The notes under the pieces are model-generated. The model saw only the letters and a program-made list of their open reading frames with translations. It made no database searches and was not told where the DNA came from. From an uncultured Veillonellaceae bacterium (GTDB lineage Bacteria; Bacillota; Negativicutes; Veillonellales; Dialisteraceae), in NCBI GenBank assembly GCA_949286115.1, contig CASEBK010000048.1:1-50174 (forward strand): a stretch of DNA of 50,174 nucleotides, read 5' to 3'. The first letter of the stretch is position 1, and each line of letters starts with the position of its first letter. Below are positions 1 through 10,140 of the stretch, one piece after another. A program made the translations under genes and the position numbers.

Positions 1-1683
<1,683 letters not shown>

Positions 1684-1688
1684 TCAGA

Positions 1689-3224
1689 TCACCCCGCTGC
1701 CGTTTCAGTATTCTTTGCCGCCTTGTAACGAGTCTTGAATTCATCGATGGCCGCACGCAGCGCTGCTTCGTTTTCATCGGTGAGCTTCTTCGTTTCACGG
1801 ATGGAAGCGCCGATCTCCGGATGGCTGCTGTGGAGGAATGCGATCAGCTGATGTTCGAAATCGACGACTTCTTCGACTTCGAGATCATCCAGGAAGCCCT
1901 TGACGGACGTGTAGATGGCCATGACCTGGTCTTCGACCGGGTACGGGCTGTACTGCGGCTGCTTCAGGACTTCGGTCGTTCTCTGGCCGCGGTCGATCTG
2001 CGCCTTGGTGGCCGGATCGAGGTCGGAGCCGAACTGTGCGAACGCCGCGAGCTCCCGGTACTGTGCCAGATCGAGGCGCAGCGTCCCTGCGACCTGCTTC
2101 ATCGCTTTGATCTGTGCCGAGCCGCCTACGCGGGATACGGAGAGGCCGACGTTGATAGCCGGACGGATGCCTGCGTAGAAGAGGTTCGTCTCGAGGTAGA
2201 TCTGGCCGTCGGTGATGGAAATGACGTTCGTCGGGATGTATGCGCCTACGTCGCCTGCGAGCGTCTCGATGATCGGCAGGGCCGTGATGGAGCCGCCGCC
2301 CAGCTCGTCGGAGAGACGGGCCGCACGTTCCAGCAGGCGGGAGTGCAGATAGAAGACGTCGCCCGGGTATGCTTCACGTCCCGGCGGACGGCGGAGCAGC
2401 AGGGACATCGCACGGTAAGCGACAGCCTGCTTGGACAGGTCATCATAGATGATGAGGACGTCTTTGCCTTTGTGCATGAAGTATTCCGCGATGGATACGC
2501 CGGAGTACGGCGCCAGATACTGCATCGGGGAGCCTTCGGATGCGCCGGCATGGACGATGATGGAGTAATCCATGGCACCCGCTTTTTTGAGCGTTTCATA
2601 GACGCGGACGGCGTTCGCGTTCTTCTGGCCGATGGAGACATAGATGCAGATGACGCCATTGCCCTTCTGGTTCAGGATGGTGTCGATCGCGACCGCCGTC
2701 TTGCCGGTGCCGCGGTCGCCGATGATGAGCTCACGCTGGCCCCGTCCGATCGGGACCATGGAGTCGATAGCTTTGAGGCCCGTCTGGAGCGGTACGTTGA
2801 CCGGCTGGCGGTCTGCGATGCCCGGGGCTTTGATCTCAATGTCGCGGTATTCGTCAGTCTTGATCTCGCCTTTGCCGTCGATCGGCTGTCCGAGGGAGTT
2901 GACTACGCGGCCGATGACCGCGTCGCCTACCGGCACCTGCATGAGGCGGCCGGTGCGCTTCACCACGTCGCCTTCCTTGATGGTCTCGTACTTGCCGAGC
3001 AGTACGACGCCGACGTTGCTCTCTTCCAGGTTGAGCGCCATGCCGTACACGCCGTTCGGCAGCTCGAGGAGCTCGCCGGACATGCAGTTCTCCAGGCCGT
3101 ATACGTGAGCGATGCCGTCGCCGACTTCAAGGACCCTGCCTACTTCATCGACATTGAGGTCTACTTTGTAGTTTTCGATCTGTTTTTTGATGACAGATGT
3201 AATTTCATCTGAACTGATTTTCAT
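1689..3224 (-). CDS. atpA: ATP synthase F1 subunit alpha
   Basis: Non-catalytic nucleotide-binding subunit of F1. The 511-residue length is normal for AtpA. It has the beta-barrel N-terminus, the Walker A motif GDRGTGKT near residue 169, and the conserved sequence [20 protein letters not shown]. It lies between atpH and atpG with very short spacers, so the three are co-transcribed and probably translationally coupled. Confidence 0.98.
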   Translation of the reverse strand: MKISSDEITSVIKKQIENYKVDLNVDEVGRVLEVGDGIAHVYGLENCMSGELLELPNGVYGMALNLEESNVGVVLLGKYETIKEGDVVKRTGRLMQVPVGDAVIGRVVNSLGQPIDGKGEIKTDEYRDIEIKAPGIADRQPVNVPLQTGLKAIDSMVPIGRGQRELIIGDRGTGKTAVAIDTILNQKGNGVICIYVSIGQKNANAVRVYETLKKAGAMDYSIIVHAGASEGSPMQYLAPYSGVSIAEYFMHKGKDVLIIYDDLSKQAVAYRAMSLLLRRPPGREAYPGDVFYLHSRLLERAARLSDELGGGSITALPIIETLAGDVGAYIPTNVISITDGQIYLETNLFYAGIRPAINVGLSVSRVGGSAQIKAMKQVAGTLRLDLAQYRELAAFAQFGSDLDPATKAQIDRGQRTTEVLKQPQYSPYPVEDQVMAIYTSVKGFLDDLEVEEVVDFEHQLIAFLHSSHPEIGASIRETKKLTDENEAALRAAIDEFKTRYKAAKNTETAAG

Positions 3225-3239
3225 TTCCTATAAGTCACC

Positions 3240-3785
3240 TCAATCTTTTTGCATGATTCTTGCTTTCAGGGTTTGCAGCTGTCTCGCTACGGAACCGTCG
3301 ATCAACTGGTCGCCGATCTGCACCGTGAACCCGCCCAGGAGAGCGGCGTCCACTTTCTGCTTCATGATGATCTTCTTGCCGGTCATCTCTTCAAGTTTGG
3401 CCTTGAGAGCGTCCGCCTGCGCCCCGGTCATGGGGAACGCCGACGTGACGAGCGCTTCCTCGATGCCCATCCCTTCGTGAGCGAGCACCGTGTACACGTC
3501 GACCATCTCCGGGAAGAGCTCGAAGCGGTCCCGGTCGATCACGACGCAGCAGAACTGCAGCACGACGGGCTGCACCTTATCTGCAAACAATTTCTGTATG
3601 GTATCTTTCTTGGCATCCTTCGTAAGGAAAGGATGATTAAGGAAGGATTTCAGCTCGTCATGCTCCACGATGGAATCGCGGATGAGCTTGAGTTCCTCTT
3701 CTGTTTTTTCCAGGCTTTTCTGCTCGAGAGCAATCTCATAGATAGCACGTCCGTACTTTTTAGCAACGATTACGTTCTTATCCAT
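3240..3785 (-). CDS. atpH: ATP synthase F1 subunit delta
   Basis: Peripheral-stalk subunit (OSCP type) that joins F1 to the b-subunit stator. I choose the ATG at 3785 (MDKNVIVAKKYGRAIYEIAL, 181 residues), because an AGGT ribosome site lies a suitable distance upstream. The in-frame ATG at 3791 overlaps the atpF stop (ATGA) but leaves no room for a ribosome site. The C-terminal consensus GGFTVQIGDQLIDGSVARQL is typical of the family. Length and position between atpF and atpA are normal. Confidence 0.95.
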   Translation of the reverse strand: MDKNVIVAKKYGRAIYEIALEQKSLEKTEEELKLIRDSIVEHDELKSFLNHPFLTKDAKKDTIQKLFADKVQPVVLQFCCVVIDRDRFELFPEMVDVYTVLAHEGMGIEEALVTSAFPMTGAQADALKAKLEEMTGKKIIMKQKVDAALLGGFTVQIGDQLIDGSVARQLQTLKARIMQKD

Positions 3786-3787
3786 GA

Positions 3788-4282
3788 TCATTTACCTGCG
3801 TTGCGGGCGCCAAGTTTCGCGATGGTCTCAGCGATCAGACGATCGTTGGTGTCCGGCGTCATATTTTTGCTGATGATCTTGGAAGCGATGTCGCAGGAAA
3901 GAACGGCCACCTGCGCCTTGAGATCTTCGAGGGCTTCTGCGCGCTCTCTTTCGATCTGCTTGGACGCGGCGTCTTTTTCTTTCGCGATGGCTTCACGCGC
4001 TGCATCGATCTGTGCCTGTGCCTGGATCTGAGCTTCCTTCACCGCCTTATTGACGACTTCCTGCGCTTTCACCTGCGCGTCGCGGAGCTGCGCTTCGTAG
4101 CTTTCTTTCAGCTTCTGCGCGTCGGCGTTTGCGGAGGCCGCGGAGTCAAGGTCGTTCTGGATGCGGGCCTTGCGGTCGTCCAGAACTTTCAGCATCGGCT
4201 TGTAGGCAAAATGGCCCAGAATAGCACAAAGGATGACGAAGTTTATGATCTGAATCAGCAGTGTACCATTTAATTCTACCAA
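3788..4282 (-). CDS. atpF: ATP synthase Fo subunit b
   Basis: Stator subunit anchoring F1 to Fo. The 164 residues comprise one N-terminal membrane helix (about residues 8-25, LIQIINFVILCAILGHFAY) followed by a long charged, Ala/Glu/Lys-rich helix that forms the dimeric peripheral stalk. It lies between atpE and atpH. Its stop codon abuts the start of atpH, suggesting coupled translation. Confidence 0.96.
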   Translation of the reverse strand: MVELNGTLLIQIINFVILCAILGHFAYKPMLKVLDDRKARIQNDLDSAASANADAQKLKESYEAQLRDAQVKAQEVVNKAVKEAQIQAQAQIDAAREAIAKEKDAASKQIERERAEALEDLKAQVAVLSCDIASKIISKNMTPDTNDRLIAETIAKLGARNAGK

Positions 4283-4318
4283 TGAACTCCCCTCCTTAGG
4301 CTAATGGAATGTGTGAAA

Positions 4319-4570
4319 TTAGCCGAGGAACGGGTTCGCGAATACGAGAACGATAGCGATGACGATAGCGATGATCGGAATGGATTCGATAAGGCCGATA
4401 GCGACGAGCATGTTCGTGAAGAGCTTGCCTGCCATTTCCGGCTGACGGGTCATGCCGTCGAGAGCATGAGCGGCTGCGTTGGAGTCGGAGAAGGCTGCTG
4501 CGATAGAAGCAAGGCCTGCGATGATCGCTGCTGCGAGAACGGAATACTGTGCAACAATAGTCTGATCCAT
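4319..4570 (-). CDS. atpE: ATP synthase Fo subunit c
   Basis: Proteolipid that forms the ion-translocating rotor ring. The 83 residues make two membrane helices joined by the polar loop RQPE. The ion-binding carboxylate is the Glu of LIESIP in helix 2. Helix 1 is unusual: the canonical GxGxGxG packing motif is replaced by AxAxSxS (sequence IAAAFSDSN), and an Asp occupies the position held by Gln or Asn in many other c subunits. The Tyr found five residues after the Glu in well-studied sodium-type rings is absent, so ion preference cannot be settled from the sequence. Confidence 0.97.
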   Translation of the reverse strand: MDQTIVAQYSVLAAAIIAGLASIAAAFSDSNAAAHALDGMTRQPEMAGKLFTNMLVAIGLIESIPIIAIVIAIVLVFANPFLG

Positions 4571-4671
4571 GGTGATGATTCCTCCTGAGAATGAACTATT
4601 CCCGGTCTTTGCCGGTATACATGCCGTTTATACGGACGGCGCCGTTTTGGATGATGATACTTGTCCGCGGG

Positions 4672-5337
4672 TCATTCCACGCTCTCTTTCAGGTAGATAG
4701 ACACGAGAGTCGTGAAGATGTACGCCTGGACCGCGCCCACGAACAAACTGAAGGCGATCCAGATGATAGGTACGAGCCACGGCGCCAGAGCGTAGAGGAC
4801 TTCCAGCAGGATCTCCCCTGCCAGGATGTTGCCGAATAGACGCATGGCCAGCGTGATGGGCCGCGCCACCTCTTCGACGAGGTTCATGACGACGAAGAGT
4901 GAAAACGGCTTGAAGAAATGCCCGATCCAGTGGCCGAACCCTTTATTTTTGAGGAAATAGAAGTGGATGGCCAGCGAGGACGCGATGGCAAGCCCCAGCG
5001 TCGTATTGACGTCGTTTGTGGGGGAAGCCGTGAGATGGTTCGTCGGCAAAAGCCCGATCTGGTTGGACGTGAAGATGAAGAGGAAGAGGGTCAAAAGCCA
5101 GGTCGCGACCTGACGGTACTTGTGCCCGATATTGTCCTGGAACTGATTGCACAGCGCCTCCACGAGCATTTCCATCACATTCTGCACGCCGCTCGGCACC
5201 ATCGCCCGCCCGCGGGTCGCCGCAAGCGTCACGAGGATGACGAGGAAGGCTGCCAGCCATGTGGTGAAGATGGTATCCAGATTGACCTGCATTCCAAATA
5301 GCTCTGTCACTACGTGTGTACCTGTATGAAGATGCAT
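4672..5337 (-). CDS. atpB: ATP synthase Fo subunit a
   Basis: Membrane stator subunit providing the ion half-channels next to the c-ring. The 221-residue protein has several strongly hydrophobic helices. The essential arginine is R166 within ITLAMRLFGNILAGE. The upstream motif TSNQIGLLP is also characteristic. A 101-bp spacer with no recognisable gene separates it from atpE. It is downstream of atpI in the same transcription unit. Confidence 0.97.
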   Translation of the reverse strand: MHLHTGTHVVTELFGMQVNLDTIFTTWLAAFLVILVTLAATRGRAMVPSGVQNVMEMLVEALCNQFQDNIGHKYRQVATWLLTLFLFIFTSNQIGLLPTNHLTASPTNDVNTTLGLAIASSLAIHFYFLKNKGFGHWIGHFFKPFSLFVVMNLVEEVARPITLAMRLFGNILAGEILLEVLYALAPWLVPIIWIAFSLFVGAVQAYIFTTLVSIYLKESVE

Positions 5338-5376
5338 AGTCTCACCCCCTCTCTCTTACAAGGATGTCAAGAAGAT

Positions 5377-5760
5377 TTATTCCTTAATTACACTGACGAC
5401 TTTGTCCACGACCGTGGCGGCCGTCAATGAAAGTAAGCCGGCGAGAAATCCGAATACGGCAAGGCCCATCGCCAGCGTCACGAGGACGCAGGCGCCGATC
5501 TCGAAGAAGAGCCGGGCGCCGGTGTAGGCGATGAGTTTATGTCCGATGTCTTCGGGCTTTTTCCCCTCCTCGGACCATTTGATGTACTTCGCCCGGAGGA
5601 AGGACAGGAACGCGATCTGGAAGGCCGCGCCCAGGAGGACGCCCGCGCCGTAGGCCGCGCCGAAGAAGACGGCGGAGACGGCTGCAAGAAGCGCCGCGAT
5701 GCCGCCTGTCACCTTCCGGACGTGCGCCGCGTAGACGGGAAAGGTCTCATCGTAGGTCAT
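5377..5760 (-). CDS. atpI: ATP synthase subunit I-like membrane protein
   Basis: Small protein (127 residues) with about four predicted membrane helices and a charged loop in the middle (KYIKWSEEGKKPED). This layout matches the AtpI/UncI family, which helps assemble the c-ring. Its start is preceded by GAGG, which overlaps the 3' end of atpZ, and it lies immediately upstream of atpB. Assignment rests on topology and operon position more than on strong sequence signatures. Confidence 0.8.
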   Translation of the reverse strand: MTYDETFPVYAAHVRKVTGGIAALLAAVSAVFFGAAYGAGVLLGAAFQIAFLSFLRAKYIKWSEEGKKPEDIGHKLIAYTGARLFFEIGACVLVTLAMGLAVFGFLAGLLSLTAATVVDKVVSVIKE

Positions 5761-5761
5761 A

Positions 5762-5995
5762 TCATTTCCTCAGGATCTGCCTGATCACGGACCAGAGGCC
5801 GCTGGCGGCCCCCAGCAGGGAAAACGCCATGAGCCCCCAGGGAGATGTGCCGAAATATTCGTCACAACGAAGACCTGCATAGACGCACAGTCCGATGCAG
5901 GTCAGCATGGTGAGTCCCGCTCCGGAGGCCACCGCTGCGCTCTGCAGCAGACTGCGCTCTCTTTGCTTGTCCCCTGTGGGATCGCGTTTCTCCAT
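5762..5995 (-). CDS. atpZ: AtpZ-family protein
   Basis: Short protein of 77 residues: a polar N-terminus followed by two membrane helices (about 20-42 and 50-70) with a Gly/Trp turn (FGTSPWG) between them. This hairpin arrangement fits the AtpZ family, proposed to work with AtpI in ion supply or assembly of ATP synthase. It is the first gene of the operon. Its stop codon is one base from the atpI start. Confidence 0.75.
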   Translation of the reverse strand: MEKRDPTGDKQRERSLLQSAAVASGAGLTMLTCIGLCVYAGLRCDEYFGTSPWGLMAFSLLGAASGLWSVIRQILRK

Positions 5996-6048
5996 GGGCC
6001 GCGGCAGGTTCTCCTTCCTGGATGCTCAGTTTTCTATTCAGCAAAAAA

Positions 6049-6077
6049 ATGACAGCGCGTGGTTATACATCTGTCAA
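6049..6077 (-). promoter_or_regulatory. Candidate promoter of the atp operon
   Basis: On the minus strand a perfect -35 hexamer TTGACA (6077-6072) is followed after 17 bp by a weak -10 TGTCAT (6054-6049). It lies about 55 bp upstream of atpZ and no other promoter-like sequence in the gap is better. Confidence 0.5.
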
Positions 6078-6128
6078 CTGAAAATCATACGTTTTCATTG
6101 TAACATATGAATCATGCGGGCGCCACTC

Positions 6129-6175
6129 AAAAACCGCGGAAATCGGGCAGTTTCGCCGGAAATTCCGCGGTTTTT
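6129..6175 (-). terminator. Bidirectional terminator between wecB and the atp operon
   Basis: A perfect 13-bp inverted repeat (AAAAACCGCGGAA at 6129-6141 and its complement at 6163-6175) has A-runs and T-runs on its outer sides. It can therefore act as a rho-independent terminator in either direction. It would separate wecB transcription from the atp promoter. Confidence 0.8.
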
Positions 6176-6291
6176 CCCCGTCCATCCTTCATGATTTTCC
6201 AAACATGGCGAAGAAAACGGCGCCGGGCGTCCCGTTTTCGCCGCCACGGGACGATTTCCGCCGCTCTCCGCCATTCTCTGCCTGCCACGTC

Positions 6292-6321
6292 AAAAGCGCG
6301 GCCGCTTTCGCAAAGCCGCGC
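6292..6321 (-). terminator. First terminator downstream of wecB
   Basis: Hairpin with a 7-bp GC-rich stem (GCGCGGC/GCCGCGC) followed by TTTT on the minus strand, about 40 bp after the wecB stop codon. The T-run is short, so the stronger palindrome further downstream may complete termination. Confidence 0.6.
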
Positions 6322-6357
6322 CTTTCTTCTGGCAGATGGTCCATCTGAAAACTAATT

Positions 6358-7500
6358 TCATTCCGCCCGGAACGGCGCCGGAACGTCCGCTGCAAGCCCC
6401 GCGCGATGCCGCAGCCATGCCACGATGCGCTCCGCCGCATGGCCGTCGCCGTAGGGATTCACCGCTTCGGCCATCTTCCGGTAGGCCGCCTCGTCCGTGA
6501 GGAGCCGGTGCGCCGTCTCGTACACCGCCTCTTCGGACGTGCCCACCAGGGCGACGGTGCCGGCCGCCACCGCTTCCGGCCGCTCCGTGGTGTCCCGCAG
6601 GACGAGCACGGGCTTGCCGAGGCTGGGCGCTTCTTCCTGAATGCCGCCGCTGTCGGTCAGCACGATGGCCGAGCGGGCCATGAGATTCGTGAAAGGTTCG
6701 TACTCCATGGGCTCCACCAGATGGATGCGGTCGTGCCCTTCGAGCTCCTCCGCCACGGCTTCCCGCACGAGAGGATTCCGATGCACCGGGAAGACGATCT
6801 CCGTATCCGGGATGTCGTCCACCAGGCGGCGCAGCGCCCGGTACACATGGTGCATGGGCGCGCCGAGATTCTCCCGGCGGTGCGTCGTCACGAGGATCAC
6901 CCGCTTGTGCTCCTCGATGGCTTCGATCTCCTTATCCGCGAAAGTATAGTCCGACTTCACCGTGGCAAGGAGCGCGTCGATCACCGTGTTCCCCGTGACG
7001 AAGATATCCGCTTCCTTCTTATGCTCCCGGAGAAGATGGTCCTTCGCCGTCTCCGTGGGGGCGAAATGGTAATCGGCGAGCACCCCCGTGAGCTGCCGGT
7101 TCGCCTCCTCCGGGAAAGGGGAATGCAGATCGTACGTGCGAAGCCCCGCCTCCACGTGGCCCACGGGGATCTGCGCGTAGAATGCGGCGAGCGCCGCAGT
7201 GAACGTGGTGGTGGTGTCGCCGTGGACGAGCACGCAGTCGGGCCGCTCCTTCGCGAAGACCTCCTGCAGGCCCCGGAGCACCCGGGCGGTGATGTCGTAG
7301 AGCGTCTGCCCCTGCGCCATGATATTGAGGTCATAGTCCGCATGGATGTGGAAGAGCTGCATCACCTGATCCAGCATTTCCCGGTGCTGCGCGGTGATGC
7401 ACACCCGCGTCTCGATGTCGGGGTGCTTCCGCAGCTCCCTGATGACCGGGGCCATTTTGATCGCTTCGGGGCGTGTCCCGAAGACCGTCATGATTTTCAC
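6358..7500 (-). CDS. wecB: UDP-N-acetylglucosamine 2-epimerase (non-hydrolysing)
   Basis: Interconverts UDP-GlcNAc and UDP-ManNAc, supplying ManNAc for surface polysaccharide or wall-linked glycans. The 380-residue length is typical. Family motifs are all present: GTRPEAIKMAPV at the N-terminus, GHVEAGLRTYDLHSPFPEE in the middle, the histidine of FPVHRNP, and the nucleotide-binding motif DSGGIQEEAPSLGKPVL. It follows the WecA/MraY-like transferase by a short gap. The two genes probably share a promoter at 8610-8638 and act in the same lipid-linked glycan pathway. Confidence 0.94.
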   Translation of the reverse strand: MKIMTVFGTRPEAIKMAPVIRELRKHPDIETRVCITAQHREMLDQVMQLFHIHADYDLNIMAQGQTLYDITARVLRGLQEVFAKERPDCVLVHGDTTTTFTAALAAFYAQIPVGHVEAGLRTYDLHSPFPEEANRQLTGVLADYHFAPTETAKDHLLREHKKEADIFVTGNTVIDALLATVKSDYTFADKEIEAIEEHKRVILVTTHRRENLGAPMHHVYRALRRLVDDIPDTEIVFPVHRNPLVREAVAEELEGHDRIHLVEPMEYEPFTNLMARSAIVLTDSGGIQEEAPSLGKPVLVLRDTTERPEAVAAGTVALVGTSEEAVYETAHRLLTDEAAYRKMAEAVNPYGDGHAAERIVAWLRHRAGLAADVPAPFRAE

Positions 7501-7527
7501 GATAGATCCTTCCTTTCGGGAAATGCT

Positions 7528-8574
7528 TTATTTCTGCGCCGCTTCCTCCGGCCGGCTGTCCTCGGTGAGCACGCCGAGGCGCTTCGCCCAGAGGAGGTAC
7601 GCCGCCAGGATGACCAGCAGCAGGCCGAGGCCCGCCAGGAGCCGCAGATGGATGACCAGGAGCGCCACGCACGAGAAGAACGCCGTCAGCGCGTACATGA
7701 TGAGAACCACCTGTTTCTGCGTGAGCCCCCGCGCGAGGAGCCGATGATGGAGATGGCGCTTGTCCGGCGAGAAGACCGGCACGCCGGAGTGCTTCCGCCG
7801 CACGATGGCCATGAGCGTGTCCATGATGGGCACGAAGAGCGCCACCAGCGGCACGATGAGCACCGCGATGGCCGCCGTCTTCATGGAGCCCATGACGGAC
7901 ACCGCGGCGATGACGTAGCCGAGAAACATGGAGCCCGTGTCGCCCATGAAGATCTTCGCGGGATTGAAATTATACTGAAGGAACGCGATGGCAGACCCTG
8001 CCATGGCCACCATGGCGGCGGCGCACACCCACTGCCCCATCTGGAAGGCGAGGAACGAGATCGTCACCGAAGCGATGGCGGCGATGCCCGCCGCCAGGCC
8101 GTCCAGCCCGTCGATGAGATTCACCGTATTCACGAAGCCGATGATCCAGAAGATCGTGAGCGGGATGGAGATGAGCGCTGGGAAATAGAGATACCCCACG
8201 AAAGGAAGCTTCAGCCAATCGATGCGCACGCCGAAAATGACCACGAAGATCGCCGCGGCGATGATCTGCCCGCAGAGCTTCACCTTCGGCGGGAGCGAAT
8301 ACCGGTCGTCCAGCACCCCCACGACGATGAGGAACGTCGCCCCCGAGGCCAGACCCAGGAGCTGCCGGTCTTCGAAACCCACCGTGAGCGCGATGGACGC
8401 GATAAAGCCCGCGTAGATCGCAAGGCCTCCCAGCCGCGGGATGAGCCCGTGATGGACCTTGCGCGCGTCCGGATGGTCCACCGCCCCCACCGCCACGGCG
8501 AGCCGCTTCACCAGCGGCGTCAGGACGAACGTCACCACCAGAGCCGCGAGGAACGTGTACGCATAAGCGAACAC
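7528..8574 (-). CDS. wecA: WecA/TagO-like polyprenyl-phosphate sugar-1-phosphate transferase
   Basis: Integral membrane enzyme of the MraY/WecA superfamily, which transfers a HexNAc-1-phosphate (probably GlcNAc-1-P) onto undecaprenyl phosphate. About eleven hydrophobic segments are visible. Signature motifs include HHGLIPRLGG, VLDDRYSLP, NLIDGLDGLAAG and the cytoplasmic histidine motif DKRHLHHRLL. I place the start at the GTG at 8574 (348 residues), because a strong GGGAGGT ribosome site lies inside the longer TTG-initiated reading frame. The pairing with wecB supports a GlcNAc/ManNAc glycan role, although MraY-like paralogues of other specificity cannot be excluded. Confidence 0.87.
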   Translation of the reverse strand: MFAYAYTFLAALVVTFVLTPLVKRLAVAVGAVDHPDARKVHHGLIPRLGGLAIYAGFIASIALTVGFEDRQLLGLASGATFLIVVGVLDDRYSLPPKVKLCGQIIAAAIFVVIFGVRIDWLKLPFVGYLYFPALISIPLTIFWIIGFVNTVNLIDGLDGLAAGIAAIASVTISFLAFQMGQWVCAAAMVAMAGSAIAFLQYNFNPAKIFMGDTGSMFLGYVIAAVSVMGSMKTAAIAVLIVPLVALFVPIMDTLMAIVRRKHSGVPVFSPDKRHLHHRLLARGLTQKQVVLIMYALTAFFSCVALLVIHLRLLAGLGLLLVILAAYLLWAKRLGVLTEDSRPEEAAQK

Positions 8575-8609
8575 CGTAACACCTCCCAATCAGAATGATT
8601 CATATTGCC

Positions 8610-8638
8610 ATTATATATTGCCCCTTTTATTTTGTCAC
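8610..8638 (-). promoter_or_regulatory. Promoter of wecA-wecB
   Basis: Minus strand: GTGACA (8638-8633), 17-bp spacer, perfect TATAAT (8615-8610), about 35 bp upstream of the GTG start. It is one of the best sigma-70-type promoters in the window. Confidence 0.75.
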
Positions 8639-8682
8639 ATCCCCTTTTATCAAAGCCCCGCCGCAGAGGCGTCCGCCGCCCC

Positions 8683-8732
8683 TTTCGCCGCGAAAGTCCC
8701 CGGAGAAAGGAAAGACCCCTTTCGCGGCGAAA
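8683..8732. promoter_or_regulatory. Pair of 13-bp palindromes upstream of the wecA promoter
   Basis: TTTCGCCGCGAAA (8683-8695) and TTTCGCGGCGAAA (8720-8732) are two odd-length perfect palindromes whose centres are 37 bp apart. Their flanks are also shared (CCCC before, TCC after). They lie 45-95 bp upstream of the wecA -35 element in otherwise featureless GC-rich sequence. They could be operator sites, but no regulator is known. Confidence 0.35.
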
Positions 8733-8888
8733 CTCCGGTCCATCCCCAAAAAGGCCGGAGAGGGCGAAAGCCGCCGAAGAAACGAAAGTCCCCTCCCGCC
8801 GCCAAAGAGGCCGAAGCCGACAAAAAGGAGTTCTCCCGAAAGAGGGCTGCCGCCCCGGACGAGGAGACGCGCGCCTGCCGCCGGGCAT

Positions 8889-8930
8889 GAAAAAACGCGC
8901 CCTGCGCGAAGCAGGAACGCGATCTTTTTT
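8889..8930 (-). terminator. Terminator downstream of the DUF4143 ATPase gene
   Basis: Stem-loop with arms CGCG..CCTGC and GCAGG.CGCG around a TTCG-containing loop, followed by TTTTTT on the minus strand. The opposite strand also has a T-run, so it may work both ways. The rest of the gap between this point and the wecA promoter holds only GC-rich sequence and the paired palindromes. Confidence 0.75.
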
Positions 8931-8946
8931 CGGCTGCGGGGCGTTT

Positions 8947-10134
8947 TCAGGGACGCAGGAACCAGGAAAGGAGGGGCTTCACGATCACCCCTTCGCCTTC
9001 GGGAAAGGCTTCCGGCGTGAAGGTGAGCACGCATTTCCGATAGATCTCCGGCGCACTTTGGAGGATCTCCCATTTTTCTTTTGCTTCCGCGCCGTTTCCG
9101 CGGGGGATGAGCTGCCACAGGGTGGGGATGGTCTCCCGGCCGGTGAGGAAGTCCACGGGGCCGCGGAGAGTCTCCGCCGTTTCTATCGTCCCGTGGCGGC
9201 GGCAGAGCTCGACGGCGAGGGCATTCCGCAGGAGCCGGTACGGCAGGTCTTCCCCTTTGCCCCAGAGCTCGGTCATGGCTCCGTCAGGGAAGAAGAAGCG
9301 CCCTTCGCCGGCCGTTTCCGCAGCCTCTCCGTCTTCGCCGATGGAGACGAGCGGCGCGGGCAGGAGGAGGCCCGCTTCTTCGAGCTGGCCGAAATAGGTG
9401 CGGAGGGTCTTTTCGAGGAGGGGACGTCCCGCCCGGCCCGCGGCAGCGGCGAGGTCTTTTTCCGTCACCCGGTCGCCCAGCCGGGGCGAGAGGATGCGGA
9501 GGAGCCGCGTGAGGAGGCCCGGGCGGATAGCGGAGCTCCCCAGCACTTCGTGGAAGAGCGCCGCCGAGACGGCTCCGTCGAGGGCGCTCCGTCCGTCCGG
9601 TCGGCCGTACGCCCCGGGGAGGGTGCTCCCTTCGGTGTAGCGCAGGAGGTCCGCTTCTTCCGGCGGACGGGGGAGGGCCGAGGCGGTCTCTGCGAAGGAG
9701 AGGGGGTACACTTCTTTCACGAGGCACCGCCCGGGAAGGGCCGCCCGGAGCGCCGGGAGAGCCGCCCGCAGGCCGGAGCCCGCCAGGTACACGTCGAAGT
9801 GGCGGATGCGGAAGAGCCCGTCCGCGAGGCGCGAGAAATCGGGGAGCGCCTGCACTTCGTCCAGAAAGAGGTAGGCCCGCCGCCCGCCGGAAAGGTGCGC
9901 GAGGATGCGCCGGTAGAGCGCTTCCTGCGGGAAGAAGCGCTGCATGTCCGGGTCCGACAGGTCCATGTAGAGGATGCGCTCTTCCGGCACGCCCGCCTCT
10001 TCCAGACGGCGCACGTACCGCGCCAGGCACGTGGTCTTCCCGGCGCCGCGCAGGCCCATGAGGACCTTCACCATTTCTCTGTCTTTGTTCTGCCAGAGGA
10101 ACTGATCGCAGTCTTTCCGTTCATACTCCCCCAT
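8947..10134 (-). CDS. AAA+ ATPase with C-terminal DUF4143
   Basis: A 395-residue member of the large AAA_14/DUF4143 family. The N-terminal ATPase has Walker A GLRGAGKTT (about residues 27-35) and Walker B AYLFLDEVQ (about 91-99). The C-terminal half matches the DUF4143 layout, including a long GC-rich, Ala/Leu/Arg-rich section. Such proteins are common in anaerobes and their biological role is unclear. The gene starts 6 bp after the yigZ-family stop codon, so the two are co-transcribed. Confidence 0.8.
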   Translation of the reverse strand: MGEYERKDCDQFLWQNKDREMVKVLMGLRGAGKTTCLARYVRRLEEAGVPEERILYMDLSDPDMQRFFPQEALYRRILAHLSGGRRAYLFLDEVQALPDFSRLADGLFRIRHFDVYLAGSGLRAALPALRAALPGRCLVKEVYPLSFAETASALPRPPEEADLLRYTEGSTLPGAYGRPDGRSALDGAVSAALFHEVLGSSAIRPGLLTRLLRILSPRLGDRVTEKDLAAAAGRAGRPLLEKTLRTYFGQLEEAGLLLPAPLVSIGEDGEAAETAGEGRFFFPDGAMTELWGKGEDLPYRLLRNALAVELCRRHGTIETAETLRGPVDFLTGRETIPTLWQLIPRGNGAEAKEKWEILQSAPEIYRKCVLTFTPEAFPEGEGVIVKPLLSWFLRP

Positions 10135-10140
10135 GGCAAG

